Shown piece after piece: positions 61,087 through 64,000 of a stretch of DNA of 64,000 bases. How positions within the stretch are numbered: the first letter of the stretch is position 1; each line of letters begins with the position of its first letter. The position numbers and the translations under genes are program-made. The notes under the pieces are model-generated. The model saw only the letters and a list, made by a program, of their open reading frames with translations. It did no database searches and was not told where the DNA came from. The stretch is from Bacteroidota bacterium (lineage in GTDB: Bacteria; Bacteroidota; Bacteroidia; Cytophagales; Cytophagaceae): the NCBI GenBank assembly GCA_023392125.1, contig JAEVZS010000015.1, positions 1 to 64,000 on the forward strand, written 5' to 3'.

Positions 61087-63780
61087 ATGAAAAAAATTAG
61101 TTGGCTTTTAGGAATATTATTTGTCGGGATAGCGGCTCAGGCACAGATTCGCCTGAATCAGCTTGGATTTTTGCCGGGCACATCCAAGCAGGCAGTTGTT
61201 CTTGCTTCCCTTGGGGGCTCTGTGTTTGATATTATTGACGAAGAAGATAATGTCGTTTTTACAGGAAGTCTCAAACCGGCTGCAACGTGGGAGCATAGCC
61301 GGGAGTCTGTACGTATTGCTGATTTTTCAGACCTTAGAGACCTTGGCACCTACTATGTTCGGGTAGGATCTGTAAAATCCAATTCTTTTGAAATAGGCTA
61401 TAGTGTGTATGAGGATGTTTTTAAAGCATCCTTAAAGTACTTTTACCTCAGCAGGGCTTCTATTGATCTGGAACCGGAATATGCGGGTATTTATGCCCGT
61501 AAGGGTGGGCATCCGGATACGCTTATTTATAATTATATCAGTAAAGAGAAAACAAGTCCGTCTCCCAAAGGCTGGTATGATGCAGGTGATTATAATAAAT
61601 ATATGGTACCATCAGGCATAAGTACTTATACATTAATGTCGCTTTATGAGCACTTCCCTGAATATATACGAACGGTTAATCTTATTATTCCTGAATCAGG
61701 CAATTCTACTCCGGATCTTCTGGATGAGGTCTTCTGGAATTTGAGCTGGATGCTGACGATGCAGGATCCGGCAGACGGTGGGGTATATCACAAGTTGTCC
61801 AATGAAAAGTTTGATGGATTTATCATGCCGGAGGAAGCTACGACAACAAGATATGTTACTCAGAAATCATCTCCTGCTACACAACATTTTGTGGCGACTA
61901 TGGCGGCCGCATCAAGAGTTTTCAAAGATTTTCAGGAGGATTATCCAAAGTATGATTCCATATTTATGGCTGCTGCACTGAAAGCATACCAAAGTCAATA
62001 TTTTTCGGGCAACTATTTTTCCGGCAATCCCGGATATATGGAAACAGGGGAATATTGTTGTTCCCGGGACGCGAAGGAATGGGCCGAAACAGAATTATAT
62101 ATTGCCAGCAGAGGAAAGAGTGGAAAGTTGAATATGCCTTATGGAGGCTATCCTCACTGGTATGAATCAGTGGGGCCTTTAATATTACCAACCTTGGTCG
62201 CCAATGTGGATCTGTTGTCCGAAAAGCAACAAAATGATCTTACAAGTACGTTTGATAGGACAGCAAGTGCTATGTATCAGAGTTATATTAACTCGGCCTA
62301 TAAAGTAGTAATGGGTATGTCTTCCAGTGCTGATTTCGTTTGGGGTAGTAATGGTAACGCTGCCAATCAGGCTTATATGCTTTTAGTTGCATTTAAATAC
62401 TCCGGCAATATGAAATACCTGGAAGCTGCCTTAAGTAATATAGATTATCTGCTTGGAAAAAATCCTACGGAGTATTCTTTTATAACAGGATTTGGACACA
62501 AATCTCCCATGCATCCTCATCACAGAGTGTCAGAGGCTGATGGGATACCAGATCCCATTCCCGGAATGCTGGTGGGAGGTCCTGGAGGTCCTTCAGTGAG
62601 TGGATGTACTTTTGCATGGTATAGCGATCTGGTATGTAACTATGCGGGTAATGAAGTGGCTATTAACTGGAATGCCCCCCTTGCTTTTAGTCTGGGTGCG
62701 ATTAATGCCATCATAAGTGGCTTGCCTGCTCCGTTTATATTAGCTCATCCCAAAACAAAATCTTTTAATCCCGGTGAGCAATATGAAATGCGCGTTCATG
62801 CTATGTCAAACAATGATGATATGCATTTCCAATGGTATAAAGATGGAGTGTTGCTGTCTGGTCAGACCGCTGATCGGTTAGTATTTGAGGGTTTGCAATC
62901 GGTGGATGAGGGAGCGTATCAGGTAAGAATATATAACACTTATGGAAGTGTTTGGAGTAATACAGCTTACTTGATGCGGTATAAAGAGAATTCAGACTTC
63001 ATTAATCCAGTCAATATACCTGGAATTGTTGAGGCAGAGAATTATAGCGGATATTCAAATGCCACACAAGGAAATCAGGGTGGTGCATATAGGACTGATG
63101 ATATGGATATTTATGTTACGGATGACACTTTGGGTATTTTCCATGTAATGTATTCCGGAGAAACAACCCGATACAAAGTGAATGTATTAAGAGAAGGGAT
63201 GTATAGAGTAAACTTTCGTTTAAGCCGTGGAGATAAATGGGGTGGGAATATTAATGCTACTTTATCTAACTTCGGTGAGTCAAAGTATTCCAATGCATTT
63301 ATCTTTGAATCCGATTATCCATCAGATTGGATAAATGTAAAGGGAAATAATGATATTAAATTGGCTCAGGGGGTATATGATTTGAGTATTTCCAGTTCGG
63401 ATTTGATGGTAAATTACATTGAATTTATCGGCCTATGGGAAGACTGTGCAGGAGTGACCGGTGGCTTGCATGAGCAGGATGAGTGCGGTGTATGCTTGTT
63501 GCCGGATGATCCGGATTATAATCGTTGCATCATTACCTCATTAGCTAAAAATGAGTATGGCTCTGCTCGTATATACCCTGTTCCGGCCTCGGATATTCTG
63601 TATGTAGATAAGAATGGAGGTGAACGCTTTGAAATCTGGAACAGCATGGGCCAGAAAGTACTGCATAATACGCTGAATGCTGATCACCGTATTGATATTT
63701 CCGGATTGAGCCCCGGGAGCTACCGGATACGCCTGATTGGGCGTGACCAGGTAGAAGTTTTTCCGTTTATCAAAAAGTAG
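61087..63780 (+). CDS. GH9 cellulase with Ig, CBM6-like and T9SS sorting domains
   Basis: The 897-residue secreted enzyme has a signal peptide (1-20), an N-terminal Ig-like cellulase domain (about 21-105; IRLNQLGFLPGTSKQAVV) and a GH9 (alpha/alpha)6 domain (about 110-550). The latter has GWYDAGDYNKY with the Asp pair 165/168, the late GHKSPMHPHHR segment and NEVAINWNAPL with the acid Glu523. It should cut beta-1,4-glucan by inversion. An Ig-like domain follows at about 565-635, then a CBM6-type carbohydrate-binding domain at about 641-782 (PGIVEAENYSGY). A short four-cysteine segment (785-815) precedes a T9SS sorting domain (about 820-897; IYPVPASDILYV). It would be exported through the outer membrane by T9SS. 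Confidence 0.93.
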   Translation: MKKISWLLGILFVGIAAQAQIRLNQLGFLPGTSKQAVVLASLGGSVFDIIDEEDNVVFTGSLKPAATWEHSRESVRIADFSDLRDLGTYYVRVGSVKSNSFEIGYSVYEDVFKASLKYFYLSRASIDLEPEYAGIYARKGGHPDTLIYNYISKEKTSPSPKGWYDAGDYNKYMVPSGISTYTLMSLYEHFPEYIRTVNLIIPESGNSTPDLLDEVFWNLSWMLTMQDPADGGVYHKLSNEKFDGFIMPEEATTTRYVTQKSSPATQHFVATMAAASRVFKDFQEDYPKYDSIFMAAALKAYQSQYFSGNYFSGNPGYMETGEYCCSRDAKEWAETELYIASRGKSGKLNMPYGGYPHWYESVGPLILPTLVANVDLLSEKQQNDLTSTFDRTASAMYQSYINSAYKVVMGMSSSADFVWGSNGNAANQAYMLLVAFKYSGNMKYLEAALSNIDYLLGKNPTEYSFITGFGHKSPMHPHHRVSEADGIPDPIPGMLVGGPGGPSVSGCTFAWYSDLVCNYAGNEVAINWNAPLAFSLGAINAIISGLPAPFILAHPKTKSFNPGEQYEMRVHAMSNNDDMHFQWYKDGVLLSGQTADRLVFEGLQSVDEGAYQVRIYNTYGSVWSNTAYLMRYKENSDFINPVNIPGIVEAENYSGYSNATQGNQGGAYRTDDMDIYVTDDTLGIFHVMYSGETTRYKVNVLREGMYRVNFRLSRGDKWGGNINATLSNFGESKYSNAFIFESDYPSDWINVKGNNDIKLAQGVYDLSISSSDLMVNYIEFIGLWEDCAGVTGGLHEQDECGVCLLPDDPDYNRCIITSLAKNEYGSARIYPVPASDILYVDKNGGERFEIWNSMGQKVLHNTLNADHRIDISGLSPGSYRIRLIGRDQVEVFPFIKK

Positions 63781-63827
63781 AAAATTTATATAACATGATT
63801 ATAAGATGATCCGTAAGGCTGGTTGTC

Positions 63828-64000
63828 TTATGGATGTAAGCCTTCCGTTCTTTTGCCCAGCTTGCCGGCAATGATGCCAATAAGCAGTATCTGAATCGCA
63901 TGAAACAGCATCAGTGGAAGCAGTATGATGCCTGTTGCGGTCATATTGCCAAAGAGCACGGTGGAAAATACGGTGCCATGCACCAGCGATTTTTTAGTAC
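63828..64000 (-). CDS. C-terminal end of a bile acid:sodium symporter-like protein (cut by the window end)
   Basis: The last 57 codons of a minus-strand gene read KKSLVHGTVFSTVLFGNM, then TGIILLPLMLFHAIQILL and IIAGKLGKRTEGLHP before the stop at 63828-63830. The hydrophobic pattern and the ILLPLMLFHAIQ segment resemble the last helices of SBF-like (YfeH-type) sodium symporters. The 5' part lies outside the window, so the call rests on a short C-terminus. The gene converges on the cellulase. Confidence 0.6.
   Translation of the reverse strand, partial: TKKSLVHGTVFSTVLFGNMTATGIILLPLMLFHAIQILLIGIIAGKLGKRTEGLHP

Noticed and set aside
1..64000. Search for CRISPR arrays, insertion sequences, prophage genes and tRNAs
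   Set aside because: No regularly spaced repeats, transposase or integrase motifs, phage structural genes or tRNA cloverleaf signatures were seen; the window reads as core chromosome.

Overview
The window looks like chromosomal DNA of an aerobic member of the Bacteroidota, probably of the Cytophagales and close to the cellulose-degrading Cytophaga/Sporocytophaga type (inference). The grounds are: a GH9 cellulase with a C-terminal type IX secretion (T9SS) sorting domain; a second T9SS-type surface protein; an alternative complex III (ActABCDEF) operon fused to a caa3-type oxidase operon; Bacteroidota-specific families (BatA-type N-terminal domain, DUF5686, PD40-OmpA); promoters of the TTG-N(18-21)-TAnnTTTG type; and few Shine-Dalgarno-like start sites. 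I see no insertion sequence, prophage, CRISPR array or tRNA. This is ordinary core chromosome rather than an island.

Layout. 1-126: 3' end of a 5S rRNA and its terminator. 261-6310: a BatA-type membrane protein, a dihydroorotase homologue that has lost most of its metal ligands, two family-2 glycosyltransferases and a methyltransferase. 6691-10349: glycogen-debranching-type glucosidase and purB, facing each other across a shared terminator. 10537-13426: a duplicated DNRLRE surface protein, a PaaE-like reductase and yidD. 13612-18684: lgt, the tRNA-modification gene tsaC/sua5, the CCA-adding enzyme, and a minus-strand small ORF-ftsE-glycosyltransferase operon. 18747-23143: a transaldolase-like aldolase, the SRP RNA gene with its own promoter, dCMP deaminase, murB and a sodium/solute symporter.

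23629-40314 is the centrepiece: sixteen co-directional genes for actABCDEF, oxidase subunits II and I, heme A and heme O synthases, two subunit III genes, subunit IV, a Sco-like protein, a DUF420 assembly factor and a small CxxC membrane protein. Together they encode quinol oxidation, electron transfer and oxygen reduction with the cofactor and assembly proteins. The Sco homologue lacks the copper-binding cysteines, and several subunits carry histidine-rich soluble tails.

40389-47543 encodes a very large NtrY-like sensor kinase coupled stop-to-start to a large outer-membrane protein. 47862-52564 (minus) is a DUF5686 barrel protein overlapping a membrane patatin. 52711-59152 holds lepA, folD, queE, a TPR-PD40-OmpA protein with the domain order of the T9SS protein PorE, and a BIG2 lipoprotein. 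59536-63780 holds a PAS kinase, a response regulator and the GH9 cellulase. The window ends inside a minus-strand bile acid/sodium symporter-like gene.

No wholly new system is evident. The points most worth a second look are the degenerate dihydroorotase, the cysteine-less Sco, the kinase/outer-membrane-protein pair and the PorE-like protein. All identifications come from reading motifs in the translations; no database search was run.
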